A stretch of DNA of 64,000 nt from CAWVSB01 sp036960375 (lineage in GTDB: Bacteria; Pseudomonadota; Gammaproteobacteria; Pseudomonadales; CAWVSB01), in NCBI GenBank assembly GCA_036960375.1, contig JBALVY010000006.1, positions 124,001 to 188,000 of the forward strand, read 5' to 3'. The translations under genes and the position numbers were made by a program. Each line of letters opens with the position of its first letter. Within the stretch, counting starts at the first letter, position 1. The notes beneath the pieces are model-generated. The model ran no database searches. It saw only the letters and a list, made by a program, of their open reading frames with translations, and had not been told where the DNA came from. Below are positions 42,970 to 51,682 of the stretch, piece after piece.

Positions 42970-43686
42970 TTATTCGTCACTTTCCAGTAATGTCCAGCGT
43001 CCATCACGATAGATCTCTAATGGGCGGTAGTGAGATTTATAAGACATTTTTTGGCAATCGGCAATCCAGTACCCTAAGTACAGGTAGTCCAGCCCCAGTG
43101 CCCGGGCGTGTTCTATCTGCCAAAGGATGAAAAACTTACCCAAACTACGCGTATCCTGCTTCGGCTCGTAGAAGGTATATATTGCCGACAAGCCGTTTTC
43201 CAGCACATCGATAACGGCAACGCCTAATAGCTCTCCCGCTAAATGAAAGCCGGCATACAGGGTCTCTGGCGAAGGACTACACAAGAAGCTCTGGTACTGC
43301 TCTTCATCTGGTGGGTACATGTCGCCATCCGCATGTCGACCGTTGATATAGCGCGAATAAAGCTCATAGTATTCATCATGGCTAATGTCACCCACGTGTA
43401 ACGCATCAATATCCTGATTTTTAGTCCAGCAGCGCTGTTGATTACGGTTTCGTTTGAAACTGGCAACAGGAATACGTGCGGGTATACAGGCCTGGCAAGA
43501 TTCACATCGAGGACGATATATATGGGTGCCGCTGCGCCGAAAGCCAATCTCAGACAAACGGGTATATATTTCACGAGTGACGGGGGTTTTGGGGTCAATG
43601 AAGAGCGTTGTTGCCTGCCGATCCGGCAGATAACTGCAATCGTGAGGGTAAGTGGAGTAGAGTTTTATTTCGCTTAATTCACTCAC
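42970..43686 (-). CDS. bpt: Aspartate/glutamate leucyltransferase (Bpt)
   Basis: Bpt moves leucine from Leu-tRNA to proteins with N-terminal Asp or Glu, tagging them for ClpS. The 238-residue protein has the Cys-rich CESCQACIPARIPV (near residue 60), the YEXYxRYINGRHADGDM-like stretch, and the C-terminal YLGYWIADCQKMSYKSHYRP. It corresponds to the bacterial Bpt/Ate1-type transferase rather than eukaryotic Ate1. Its start overlaps the aat stop by four bases, so aat-bpt are translated together. Confidence 0.93.
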   Translation of the reverse strand: MSELSEIKLYSTYPHDCSYLPDRQATTLFIDPKTPVTREIYTRLSEIGFRRSGTHIYRPRCESCQACIPARIPVASFKRNRNQQRCWTKNQDIDALHVGDISHDEYYELYSRYINGRHADGDMYPPDEEQYQSFLCSPSPETLYAGFHLAGELLGVAVIDVLENGLSAIYTFYEPKQDTRSLGKFFILWQIEHARALGLDYLYLGYWIADCQKMSYKSHYRPLEIYRDGRWTLLESDE

Positions 43687-44384
43687 AGCAGCTCACTGGC
43701 CAACCTGGGTGCTCCATTATGCCACTTTTGCGAAGCATCTTGCTCTACCAGATGTTTAATGTGTTCACAAAATTCGTCACGATCGATTGTTTTGGCACCC
43801 AAACTTAACAAATGCTCACTGACTACCTGGCAATCAATCAGCCCGACATCCATTTGGCATAGCGCTAGCAATGCCACTTTGGAGGCATCGCTTACATCGC
43901 TAAACATGGATTCACCAAAAAACATTCGGCCAATAGCGATACCATATAAACCACCGACCAAAGTATCACCCTGCCAGATTTCCACACTGTGTGCGTGTCC
44001 CTGCTGATGAAGTCCGATATAGGCCTGCTTCATCTCGTCAGTAATCCAGGTACCTTCCTGCTGTGCTCGCATAGACGCACATCGTGATATGACCGTACTG
44101 AAGCATTGATCAACAGTCAGCGTAAATTGTTGCCGACGAATACTGCGCTTTAAGCTGCGGGAGAGGTGAATTTCGGCCGGAACAAGTACCGCGCGTGGGC
44201 GTGGGCTCCACCAGAGAATGGGCTGGCCATCTTCATACCAGGGAAATATCCCTGCGCGATAAGCTTTTAGCAGTCTCGCGGCAGATAAATCTCCGCCCGC
44301 GGCGAGTAAACCATTTGGCTCATCCAGGGCGGAGCTCACAGAAGGGAACTCGGAATCCGCATTATTGAGCCAAACTAAGGGCAT
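43683..44384 (-). CDS. aat: Leucyl/phenylalanyl-tRNA--protein transferase
   Basis: Aat adds Leu or Phe from charged tRNA to proteins with N-terminal Lys or Arg. The product from ATG 44384 is 233 residues, close to E. coli Aat (234); a TTG at 44411 would add nine residues. Motifs GLLAAGGDLSAARLLKAYRAGIFPW and PILWWSPRPRAVL are typical, as is GGLYGIAIGRMFFGESMFS. The gene starts the aat-bpt-infA unit and lies 42 nt downstream of trxB. Confidence 0.95.
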   Translation of the reverse strand: MPLVWLNNADSEFPSVSSALDEPNGLLAAGGDLSAARLLKAYRAGIFPWYEDGQPILWWSPRPRAVLVPAEIHLSRSLKRSIRRQQFTLTVDQCFSTVISRCASMRAQQEGTWITDEMKQAYIGLHQQGHAHSVEIWQGDTLVGGLYGIAIGRMFFGESMFSDVSDASKVALLALCQMDVGLIDCQVVSEHLLSLGAKTIDRDEFCEHIKHLVEQDASQKWHNGAPRLASELL

Positions 44385-44426
44385 ACCCAATGTTCCCGAG
44401 TATTGCCCCAAAGTTTGACCGACAAG

Positions 44427-45386
44427 TTAACTACCAGCAAGGTCATCCAGATAGCGCTCGGCATCCAAAGCTGCCATACAACCGGAGGCGGCAGAAGTAA
44501 CAGCCTGCCGGTAAATATGATCACCCACATCGCCAGCGGCGAAGACACCTGCAGCGGAGGTAGCAGTCGCATTGCCTTCATTGCCGCTATGAATAGTGAT
44601 ATAGCCGTTTTTCATGTCCACCTGACCATCAAAAATCTCTGTATTCGGACGATGGCCGATAGCAATAAATACACCCTGAAGATCAATATCCTGAGTGCTG
44701 CCATCCGCTGTCGACTTAATTCTCATGCCGGTCACGCCGCTATCATCACCCAGCACTTCGTCCAGCGTATTATTCCAAAGAATAGTGATATTGCCGTTTT
44801 TAGCCTTTTCGAATAACTTGTCTTGCAAAATCTTCTCTGAACGCAGGCTATCTCTGCGATGAACCAGGACCACTTCGGCGCAGATATTAGAAAGATACAG
44901 GGCTTCCTCTACGGCGGTATTACCACCACCGATAACGGCGACCTTCTGATTACGATAAAAGAACCCGTCGCAGGTGGCGCAGGCACTAACCCCTTTACCC
45001 ATAAAGGCTTCTTCGGAGGCCAGGCCCAAATATTGAGCCGAAGCGCCGGTAGCGATAATAAGCGCATCGCAGGTATATTCGCCCTGATCACCCACCATAC
45101 GGATAGGGCTGGCGTTAACATCAGTGGTATGGATATGATCGAAGATGATCTCTGTATCAAAGCGCTCGGCATGTTTTTGCATGCGCATCATCAGTTCAGG
45201 GCCTTGCACACCATCGTTGTCGCCAGGCCAGTTGTCCACATCGGTGGTAGTGGTCAGTTGCCCACCTTGCTGCATTCCGGTGATCAATACGGGGTTAAGG
45301 TTGGCTCGTGCAGCATAGACTGCAGCGGTGTATCCGGCCGGGCCGGAACCCAGAATGATAAGGCGATGATGCTGAGTTTCACTCAT
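44427..45386 (-). CDS. trxB: Thioredoxin reductase
   Basis: TrxB reduces thioredoxin with NADPH through FAD. The 319-residue product starts MSETQHHRLIILGSGPAGYT, with the FAD GxGxxG motif. The redox pair is CATC in SACATCDGFFY, and the NADPH motif GGGNTAVEEALYL follows. The start at 45386 is supported by AGGA 8 nt upstream; the longer in-frame extension is not homologous. The gene is divergent from ftsK and may supply the thioredoxin system that also serves Bcp. Confidence 0.97.
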   Translation of the reverse strand: MSETQHHRLIILGSGPAGYTAAVYAARANLNPVLITGMQQGGQLTTTTDVDNWPGDNDGVQGPELMMRMQKHAERFDTEIIFDHIHTTDVNASPIRMVGDQGEYTCDALIIATGASAQYLGLASEEAFMGKGVSACATCDGFFYRNQKVAVIGGGNTAVEEALYLSNICAEVVLVHRRDSLRSEKILQDKLFEKAKNGNITILWNNTLDEVLGDDSGVTGMRIKSTADGSTQDIDLQGVFIAIGHRPNTEIFDGQVDMKNGYITIHSGNEGNATATSAAGVFAAGDVGDHIYRQAVTSAASGCMAALDAERYLDDLAGS

Positions 45387-45705
45387 GAAAACTGATCCTG
45401 TGATAAATGATGATATTGGAGCCATGATTAATGGGGGCCTGCGACGATTATTACAAGTCAATCAGACCGTTATTTTGCTCAATTATGGGCTGCCCCAAAA
45501 GGCCAGTATCCGGTTATACTATGTTCCGTGTCAAAGCTAAGTCCCATGCGAGTCGCAGCCAAAGGGATAGGGTTAAAGGCCAGCGTTTTATCGTGATCAA
45601 GCTAATATCAATCATTAGATGTACGTCCTATCCTGATGATTAATATAGAAAAATATAAATTAGTTCGCTATGCTCAATAAAACAGATCTCTCAGGGGGAG
45701 GAATT
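45387..45705. other. Gene-free region between trxB and ftsK
   Basis: This 319-nt stretch separates divergent trxB and ftsK. TATACT at 45515-45520 is a possible -10 for ftsK, without a good -35 at the right spacing. Short reading frames here have no recognisable features. No repeat or RNA gene is evident. Confidence 0.4.
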
Positions 45706-48045
45706 TTGGCAGAGAAGGGCAAAAAAGTCACACCGGAACCCGTGGCAAAACAACACCACTTCGTAAGAGAAGGCGCGTTTATTGCGTTTATCGCCATCTG
45801 CGGATATCTACTTATCGCTCTGGCCACCTATAATTCGGGCGACCCGGGCTGGTCACATACTGTGAGTAATCAGCTAGTACAAAATGCTGCGGGTTTAACC
45901 GGGGCGTGGTTAGCTGATGTATTTTATGCGCTTTTTGGCTATATGGCCTACCTGTTCCCCGTTTTACTCGCCTATCGAGCCTGGCTTATCTTCCGCGAGC
46001 GCTCGCACAGCAAACACTTCGACGGGCTTGGCCTGGCAATGAGGTTTTTAGGCTTTGTTCTGGTTATGGCTGGTACCACGGCTATTGCTCACTTGAACGG
46101 GCTGGAAGCCCCGACCGTACCTGAAGGTCCGGGTGGTATTCTCGGTCAAATTGTCGGTGAGTCCGCTCGTGGAGCCTTTAACCTGATTGGGGCTCGCTTG
46201 CTGTTACTTGCCATGCTGTTATTTGGTCTCACTATATTTACCGGTATTTCCTGGCTTAAACTTATGGATGAAACCGGAAGAGTCACTATCGCTGCTTGGC
46301 AAGGCTTCTTTCACTGGAGAGATAGACGCAAACAAGCGCAGGAAGCCAAGAAACAATCTGAGCAGCACAAGAAACAGCGCGAAGTCGTTATTAAGGCCTC
46401 GGTGGCCAAAGAGCTTGAGCGAAAACCCTTAAAAATTGATGCTGCACCCAAGCAAGCTGAGCAAAGTAAACGAGTCATTAAAGAAAAACAAACCACCCTA
46501 TTTGCCGAATCCGTCGTAGGTACACTGCCACCGCTGGAACTTCTTAACCAGCCGACGCTAGCGCACAAAAAAGGCTTTTCAAAGGAAGCCCTGGAAGCTA
46601 TGTCCAGGCTACTGGAAATTAAACTCAAAGATTTTGGTATCGACGCGGAGGTCGTGGCTGTCTATCCAGGGCCCGTAATTACCCGTTTTGAAGTGCAACC
46701 CGCAGCCGGCGTCAAAGTCAGCCGTATTAGTAATCTGGCCAAGGATCTAGCCAGATCATTGGCGGTGATCAGCGTGCGGGTAGTGGAGGTCATTCCCGGA
46801 AAGTCCGTCATAGGTATTGAAATACCCAATGAAGACCGCGAAATGGTCATGTTATCGCAGGTACTGTCTTCCAAAGTCTACGATGACGCCAAATCTCCCT
46901 CCACAATTGCGCTTGGTCATGATATATCTGGCCAGCCTGTGGTCGCCGACTTGGCAAAAATGCCGCATTTACTGGTTGCAGGAACCACAGGTTCGGGTAA
47001 ATCGGTGGGCGTAAATGCCATGCTCATTAGCATGCTCTATAAATCCGGGCCTGACGTACTGCGGCTTATGCTGGTTGATCCTAAAATGCTAGAGCTGTCA
47101 GTCTATGATGGCATCCCTCATTTATTAACCCCCGTTATAACCGACATGAAAGATGCCGCCAATGGTTTACGTTGGTGTGTCGGTGAAATGGAGCGACGCT
47201 ACAAATTGATGGCAGCGCTGGGCGTTCGTAATCTCGCCGGCTATAACCGTAAAGTGGAGGACGCCCAAGCCACGGGTAATCCGATTCCCGATCCCTTGTG
47301 GACATTTTCTCCTGAAGACCTGTTATTTCTCGATGAAGATGCAGATCCACCCACTGCACCTCCATTAACGACCTTGCCCGTTATCGTGGTCGTGATCGAT
47401 GAATTTGCCGACATGATGATGATCGTAGGCAAAAAAGTGGAGGAATTAATAGCGCGTATAGCGCAAAAAGCCCGTGCAGCAGGGATCCATTTGATTCTGG
47501 CGACACAGCGACCTTCCGTTGATGTGATTACCGGTTTGATAAAAGCCAACGTGCCCACTCGTATGGCGTTTCAGGTGTCTTCCAAGATCGATTCCCGCAC
47601 TATCCTTGATCAGGGCGGCGCAGAGCAGCTATTAGGGCAGGGCGATATGCTCTATTTACCGCCGGGCACAGGTTTACCGGTACGTATTCACGGCGCTTTT
47701 GTCGATGATGACGAAGTGCACCGGGTAGTGGCTGATTGGAAGCAACGCGGCAGGCCCGACTATATTGACGGTCTGCTGACTGATGGTGCAAATGAGTCCT
47801 TACCAGGTATTGCTTCAAACACAGAGGACGGAGACGCAGAGGAGAGTGACGCTCTCTACGATGAGGCCGTCGCATTTGTGACTAAAACCCGGAAGGCTTC
47901 GATTTCCTCTGTACAGCGCAAACTCAGAATCGGTTACAACCGGGCAGCGCGCATGATCGAAGCAATGGAAATGGCTGGCGTGGTGACAGAAATGAGCACT
48001 AACGGCCAACGCGAAGTATTGGCACCGGCACCCCCCGAGGATTAA
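45706..48045 (+). CDS. ftsK: DNA translocase FtsK
   Basis: FtsK pumps chromosomal DNA at the division septum and activates XerCD at dif. Four N-terminal membrane helices (about residues 20-200) are followed by a short charged linker (residues 205-275), much shorter than in E. coli. The motor follows, with Walker A GTTGSGKSVGVNAM and Walker B VIDEFADMMM. A C-terminal winged-helix gamma domain (ASISSVQRKLRIGYNRAARM) recognises KOPS. The TTG at 45706 is chosen because GGGGGAGG lies 4-5 nt upstream; ATG 45670 is in frame but has no Shine-Dalgarno. Confidence 0.95.
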   Translation: MAEKGKKVTPEPVAKQHHFVREGAFIAFIAICGYLLIALATYNSGDPGWSHTVSNQLVQNAAGLTGAWLADVFYALFGYMAYLFPVLLAYRAWLIFRERSHSKHFDGLGLAMRFLGFVLVMAGTTAIAHLNGLEAPTVPEGPGGILGQIVGESARGAFNLIGARLLLLAMLLFGLTIFTGISWLKLMDETGRVTIAAWQGFFHWRDRRKQAQEAKKQSEQHKKQREVVIKASVAKELERKPLKIDAAPKQAEQSKRVIKEKQTTLFAESVVGTLPPLELLNQPTLAHKKGFSKEALEAMSRLLEIKLKDFGIDAEVVAVYPGPVITRFEVQPAAGVKVSRISNLAKDLARSLAVISVRVVEVIPGKSVIGIEIPNEDREMVMLSQVLSSKVYDDAKSPSTIALGHDISGQPVVADLAKMPHLLVAGTTGSGKSVGVNAMLISMLYKSGPDVLRLMLVDPKMLELSVYDGIPHLLTPVITDMKDAANGLRWCVGEMERRYKLMAALGVRNLAGYNRKVEDAQATGNPIPDPLWTFSPEDLLFLDEDADPPTAPPLTTLPVIVVVIDEFADMMMIVGKKVEELIARIAQKARAAGIHLILATQRPSVDVITGLIKANVPTRMAFQVSSKIDSRTILDQGGAEQLLGQGDMLYLPPGTGLPVRIHGAFVDDDEVHRVVADWKQRGRPDYIDGLLTDGANESLPGIASNTEDGDAEESDALYDEAVAFVTKTRKASISSVQRKLRIGYNRAARMIEAMEMAGVVTEMSTNGQREVLAPAPPED

Positions 48046-48048
48046 GAC

Positions 48049-48666
48049 ATGCTTTTCAAGCAAATTACAGGCGCTGCACTAGCCCTGCTCATGGCAGTGA
48101 TCTCATTTGCCGATGCGCCAGATGCCAGTTCAGAACTGATTGCACACCTAGAGGGAATCGAGCAGTTTTCGGCGCAATTTAGCCAGACTATGAGCGGACC
48201 CGACGGAGAATTGATCCAACAGGCTTCGGGTCTGGCCTATGCACGCCGCCCTGCCAAGCTGCGCTGGCAGATCGAAAGCCCCGATCAACAGCTCATTATT
48301 GCTGACGGCGTGAAAATTTGGCGTTATGAAGCAGACCTGGCCCAGGTCACAGTTGATGCCTACACGCCAGAGCTATCTGCGGCCCCCGCTTTGTTACTCA
48401 GTGGGGACGTCGACACCATTATCCAGCATTATTATGTCACCGGCGGAGACGGCAGCTTTCTACTCACACCTTTAAATGATAGCGATCTTTTTGTCAGTCT
48501 CCAGGTCACATTTCAGGGCGACATGATGGAGTCGATTGTTCTCAACGATGGATTTGAGCAGACTACGGTCATCAACTTTTCCGCGGTAGATATCAGCAGT
48601 ATTTTGTCAGACGACTTGTTCCGCTTTGAGGCACCTGCTGGAGTCGACGTGCTGCACAATGACTGA
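48049..48666 (+). CDS. lolA: Outer-membrane lipoprotein carrier protein LolA
   Basis: LolA is the periplasmic chaperone that carries lipoproteins from LolCDE to LolB. The 205-residue product has a signal peptide (residues 1-22, ending ISFADA) and the LolA core: FSAQFSQTMSGPDGE, RRPAKLRWQIESPDQQLII and DGVKIWRYEADLAQVTV. It starts 3 nt after the ftsK stop, and its last bases overlap the rarA start (8 nt). The ftsK-lolA-rarA order is conserved in many gammaproteobacteria. Confidence 0.95.
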   Translation: MLFKQITGAALALLMAVISFADAPDASSELIAHLEGIEQFSAQFSQTMSGPDGELIQQASGLAYARRPAKLRWQIESPDQQLIIADGVKIWRYEADLAQVTVDAYTPELSAAPALLLSGDVDTIIQHYYVTGGDGSFLLTPLNDSDLFVSLQVTFQGDMMESIVLNDGFEQTTVINFSAVDISSILSDDLFRFEAPAGVDVLHND

Positions 48667-50002
48667 TCTGCTATTTGAGGAGTCTCCCTACCAGCCACTA
48701 GCGGCCAAAGTGAGGCCTCGTTCACTCGATGAATATATCGGTCAAAGCCATATTCTGGCGCCGGCTATGCCGCTGCGACAGGCCATAGACAGTGGCCAAC
48801 TTCATTCCATGTTGTTATGGGGGCCGCCAGGCACCGGCAAAACTACCTTAGCTCGACTACTGGCTAATTTGGCCGACGCCCATTTTGAAACCCTGTCGGC
48901 AGTGCTTGGCGGGGTCAAGGATATACGTCAGGCCGTAGAGATTGCCCGTCAACACAGGGCTCAAAGTGGCCGTAGGACAATTCTATTTATCGATGAGGTG
49001 CATCGTTTTAATAAGGCCCAACAAGACGCTTTTTTACCTCATATTGAGGACGGCACCATTCTGTTTGTTGGCGCGACCACTGAGAATCCATCCTTTGAAT
49101 TGAACAATGCCTTGTTATCACGCTGCCGCGTCTATGTTTTACGAAGCTTGGAAGAAGAAGACCTCTATCAAATATTACAACAGGCGATTGAGGATCCCCG
49201 TGCGGAATATCCTGCAGGGGTGATTAATCAAGAGCAGCTTCATACCTTGGCTCGCGCTGCCGACGGTGACGCTCGCAAAGCCCTAAACTTACTGGAGATC
49301 ACCCTCGATCTGGCCCGTCAGTCAAGCGGCGAATATATTATCACTCAACAAACATTGGCCGAAGTACTGCAAGGGGATTTACGTCGTTTTGATAAAGGGG
49401 GAGATGCTTTCTATGAGCAAATCTCTGCATTACATAAAGCCGTACGCGGCAGCTCACCGGACGGCGCCCTATATTGGTTTGCCAGGATGCTGGACGGAGG
49501 CTGCGATCCCTTGTACATTGCGCGGCGCGTAGTAAGAATGGCGAGCGAAGATATCGGCAATGCTGATCCGCGAGCTCTGAGTTTGGCCATAAGCGCCTGG
49601 GATACCCAAACTAGACTGGGCAGCCCAGAAGGTGAGTTGGCGATTGCACAAGCCGTGGTATATCTGGCCTGTGCTGCCAAAAGCAACGCGGTATACAGTG
49701 CTTTTAACGCGGTAATGGAGGAAGTGAGAAATGGCGGCAGCCTCGACGTTCCGATACATTTGCGTAACGCACCAACAGCACTGATGAAAGACTTGGACTA
49801 TGGGGGAGAATATCGCTACTCCCATGACGAACCAAATGCTTACTCGGCTGGGGAGAATTATCTCCCTAAAGAACTTGCCGACAAGCATTGGTATCAGCCG
49901 GTAGAAAGAGGGCTGGAGAAAAAGATCGCTGAAAAACTGCAATACTTGGCAGAGCTGGACGCGCAAAGCGAACAACAAAGATATAAAGGCAGTCTCGAAT
50001 GA
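48659..50002 (+). CDS. rarA: Replication-associated recombination protein RarA (MgsA)
   Basis: RarA is a clamp-loader-like AAA+ ATPase that acts at stalled replication forks. The 447-residue product from ATG 48659 equals the E. coli length. It contains Walker A WGPPGTGKTTLARLL, Walker B LFIDEVHRFNKAQQD, the sensor ATTENPSFELNNALLSRC and a C-terminal tetramerisation region. The ATG overlaps the lolA stop, and a longer in-frame start inside lolA is not supported. It overlaps crcB by four bases. Confidence 0.96.
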   Translation: MTDLLFEESPYQPLAAKVRPRSLDEYIGQSHILAPAMPLRQAIDSGQLHSMLLWGPPGTGKTTLARLLANLADAHFETLSAVLGGVKDIRQAVEIARQHRAQSGRRTILFIDEVHRFNKAQQDAFLPHIEDGTILFVGATTENPSFELNNALLSRCRVYVLRSLEEEDLYQILQQAIEDPRAEYPAGVINQEQLHTLARAADGDARKALNLLEITLDLARQSSGEYIITQQTLAEVLQGDLRRFDKGGDAFYEQISALHKAVRGSSPDGALYWFARMLDGGCDPLYIARRVVRMASEDIGNADPRALSLAISAWDTQTRLGSPEGELAIAQAVVYLACAAKSNAVYSAFNAVMEEVRNGGSLDVPIHLRNAPTALMKDLDYGGEYRYSHDEPNAYSAGENYLPKELADKHWYQPVERGLEKKIAEKLQYLAELDAQSEQQRYKGSLE

Positions 50003-50385
50003 GCTTGATGACAATACTGGCAATTGCGCTCGGCGGAGCAATAGGCGCCCTTGGCCGCTTTGGATTAAGTAATTGGTTCAATAGCTTTATCCAGATTCAC
50101 CATACAGTGCATATCGGCACATTATTGGTGAACATAATTGGCTCATTTTTAATGGGATTTTTATATGTCACTATCATTGAGAGAGAACTCTTACAACCCG
50201 AATGGCGTAGTGTTCTGATGGTGGGGATGTTAGGTGCCTTCACCACTTTCTCCACTTTTTCTATCGAAGCAATTAACTTCTTTGAACGCGGTCACCCATG
50301 GTTAGCATTAACCTATGTGGTAGCCAGCGTGGTATTTAGTCTATTAGCGGCCGGTTTAGCGATACACCTGGCCAGAGCAATTTAG
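49999..50385 (+). CDS. crcB: Fluoride ion channel CrcB (Fluc)
   Basis: A 128-residue four-helix membrane protein forming a dimeric fluoride channel. The signatures GGAIGALGRFGLS (residues 11-23), GTLLVNIIGSFLMGF and the GAFTTFSTFSIE phenylalanine-box region are all present. The ATGA overlap with rarA shows coupling. No fluoride riboswitch would be expected here because the gene sits inside an operon, and none is visible. serS follows 9 nt later. Confidence 0.95.
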   Translation: MSLMTILAIALGGAIGALGRFGLSNWFNSFIQIHHTVHIGTLLVNIIGSFLMGFLYVTIIERELLQPEWRSVLMVGMLGAFTTFSTFSIEAINFFERGHPWLALTYVVASVVFSLLAAGLAIHLARAI

Positions 50386-50394
50386 GAACAGTAC

Positions 50395-51672
50395 ATGTTA
50401 GATATAAAACGAATCCGCAGCCATGCGCTAGAGCTTCAAACTGCATTGGCAAAAAAGGGCTTCCAGCTGGATCTCGAGCAATTCAATGAACTTGATGCGC
50501 GCCGTAAGACTTTGGATGTGCGTGCTCAGGAATTGCAGGCAGAGCGCAATCAGGCTTCAAAGCAAATTGGCAAATTAGTGCAAAGTGGTGTGCCTGTTGA
50601 AGAAGCCAAGGCCAGCGTCAATGAAACCATTGCCAAGCTGGCTGATGAATTGGCTCAGGCTCAGGCCCAGGCCAAAGAGGTTCAAACTGAGCTAGATGAG
50701 CTATTACTTTCAATTCCCAATGCGCCCGATGACGATGTGCCTGAAGGTACTGACGAAGAAGATAATATCGAGATTAGTCGTTGGGGTGAACCGCGAGTAT
50801 TGGACTTTGAGGCAAAAGATCATGTCGATCTGGGTGCGGAGCTTAAACAGCTGGATTTCGAAGTGGCGGGAAAGATCACTGGTTCACGCTTTGCGGTGAT
50901 GCAAGGAAGGCTGGCCAGGTTACATCGCGCATTAATCCAGTTTATGCTTGATACACATACCCAACAACACGGTTATACAGAGCTTAATGTGCCTTACATT
51001 GTGAATCGGGAGTCACTGTTTGGGACCGGCCAGCTGCCAAAGTTTGAAGAAGATCTATTCAAGCTGGATGACGAACGCGGTTACTATTTAATTCCCACCG
51101 CGGAGGTCCCCGTCACCAATATGTTCCGTGATACCATTGTCGAGAGCTTACCCGTAGCATTTGCCGCTCATACCCCGTGTTTTCGCAGTGAAGCGGGTAG
51201 TTACGGACGTGATACCAAAGGCATGATTCGTCAACATCAATTCGAAAAAGTCGAACTGGTACAATTCGTAGAGCCTGGCCAATCGAATACCGCCCTTGAT
51301 GCGTTGACAGGTCATGCTGAGACCATATTGCAAAAACTGAATCTGCCTTATCGTAAAGTGATGCTCTGCGGTGGCGATCTGGGCTTTTCAGCTCAGCGCA
51401 CCTACGATCTTGAGGTATGGTTACCGGGGCAGGATAAATATCGCGAAATCAGCTCATGCAGTAATTTTGGCGACTATCAAGCGAGAAGAATGAAGGCACG
51501 CTGGCGCAACCCGGCGACCAATAAACCTGAGTATCTGCATACGCTTAATGGCTCCGGTCTGGCGGTTGGTAGAACTCTGGTCGCTGTGATGGAGAATTAT
51601 CAACGAGAAGATGGCGGCATCGACATCCCGCAAGTATTACAGGGCTACATGGGTGGGGCAACAGAGCTCTAA
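50395..51672 (+). CDS. serS: Seryl-tRNA synthetase
   Basis: A 425-residue class II synthetase that charges tRNA-Ser. The N-terminal long antiparallel coiled coil (residues 28-105) is followed by the catalytic core. Motif 2 is near FRSEAGSYGRDTKGMIRQHQ, and motif 3 is near TLNGSGLAVGRTLVAVMENY. The YLIPTAEVPVTN segment recognises serine. It is preceded by crcB and followed by cysG 10 nt later, part of the ftsK-to-gor array. Confidence 0.97.
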   Translation: MLDIKRIRSHALELQTALAKKGFQLDLEQFNELDARRKTLDVRAQELQAERNQASKQIGKLVQSGVPVEEAKASVNETIAKLADELAQAQAQAKEVQTELDELLLSIPNAPDDDVPEGTDEEDNIEISRWGEPRVLDFEAKDHVDLGAELKQLDFEVAGKITGSRFAVMQGRLARLHRALIQFMLDTHTQQHGYTELNVPYIVNRESLFGTGQLPKFEEDLFKLDDERGYYLIPTAEVPVTNMFRDTIVESLPVAFAAHTPCFRSEAGSYGRDTKGMIRQHQFEKVELVQFVEPGQSNTALDALTGHAETILQKLNLPYRKVMLCGGDLGFSAQRTYDLEVWLPGQDKYREISSCSNFGDYQARRMKARWRNPATNKPEYLHTLNGSGLAVGRTLVAVMENYQREDGGIDIPQVLQGYMGGATEL

Positions 51673-51682
51673 AGGACACTAG

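Noticed and set aside
44859..45395. A 178-residue plus-strand reading frame
   Set aside because: It runs antisense to trxB through its whole length. trxB is unmistakable, and this frame has no recognisable domain.
45431..45643. A 70-residue plus-strand frame between trxB and ftsK
   Set aside because: Composition and lack of motifs suggest chance; no ribosome-binding site.
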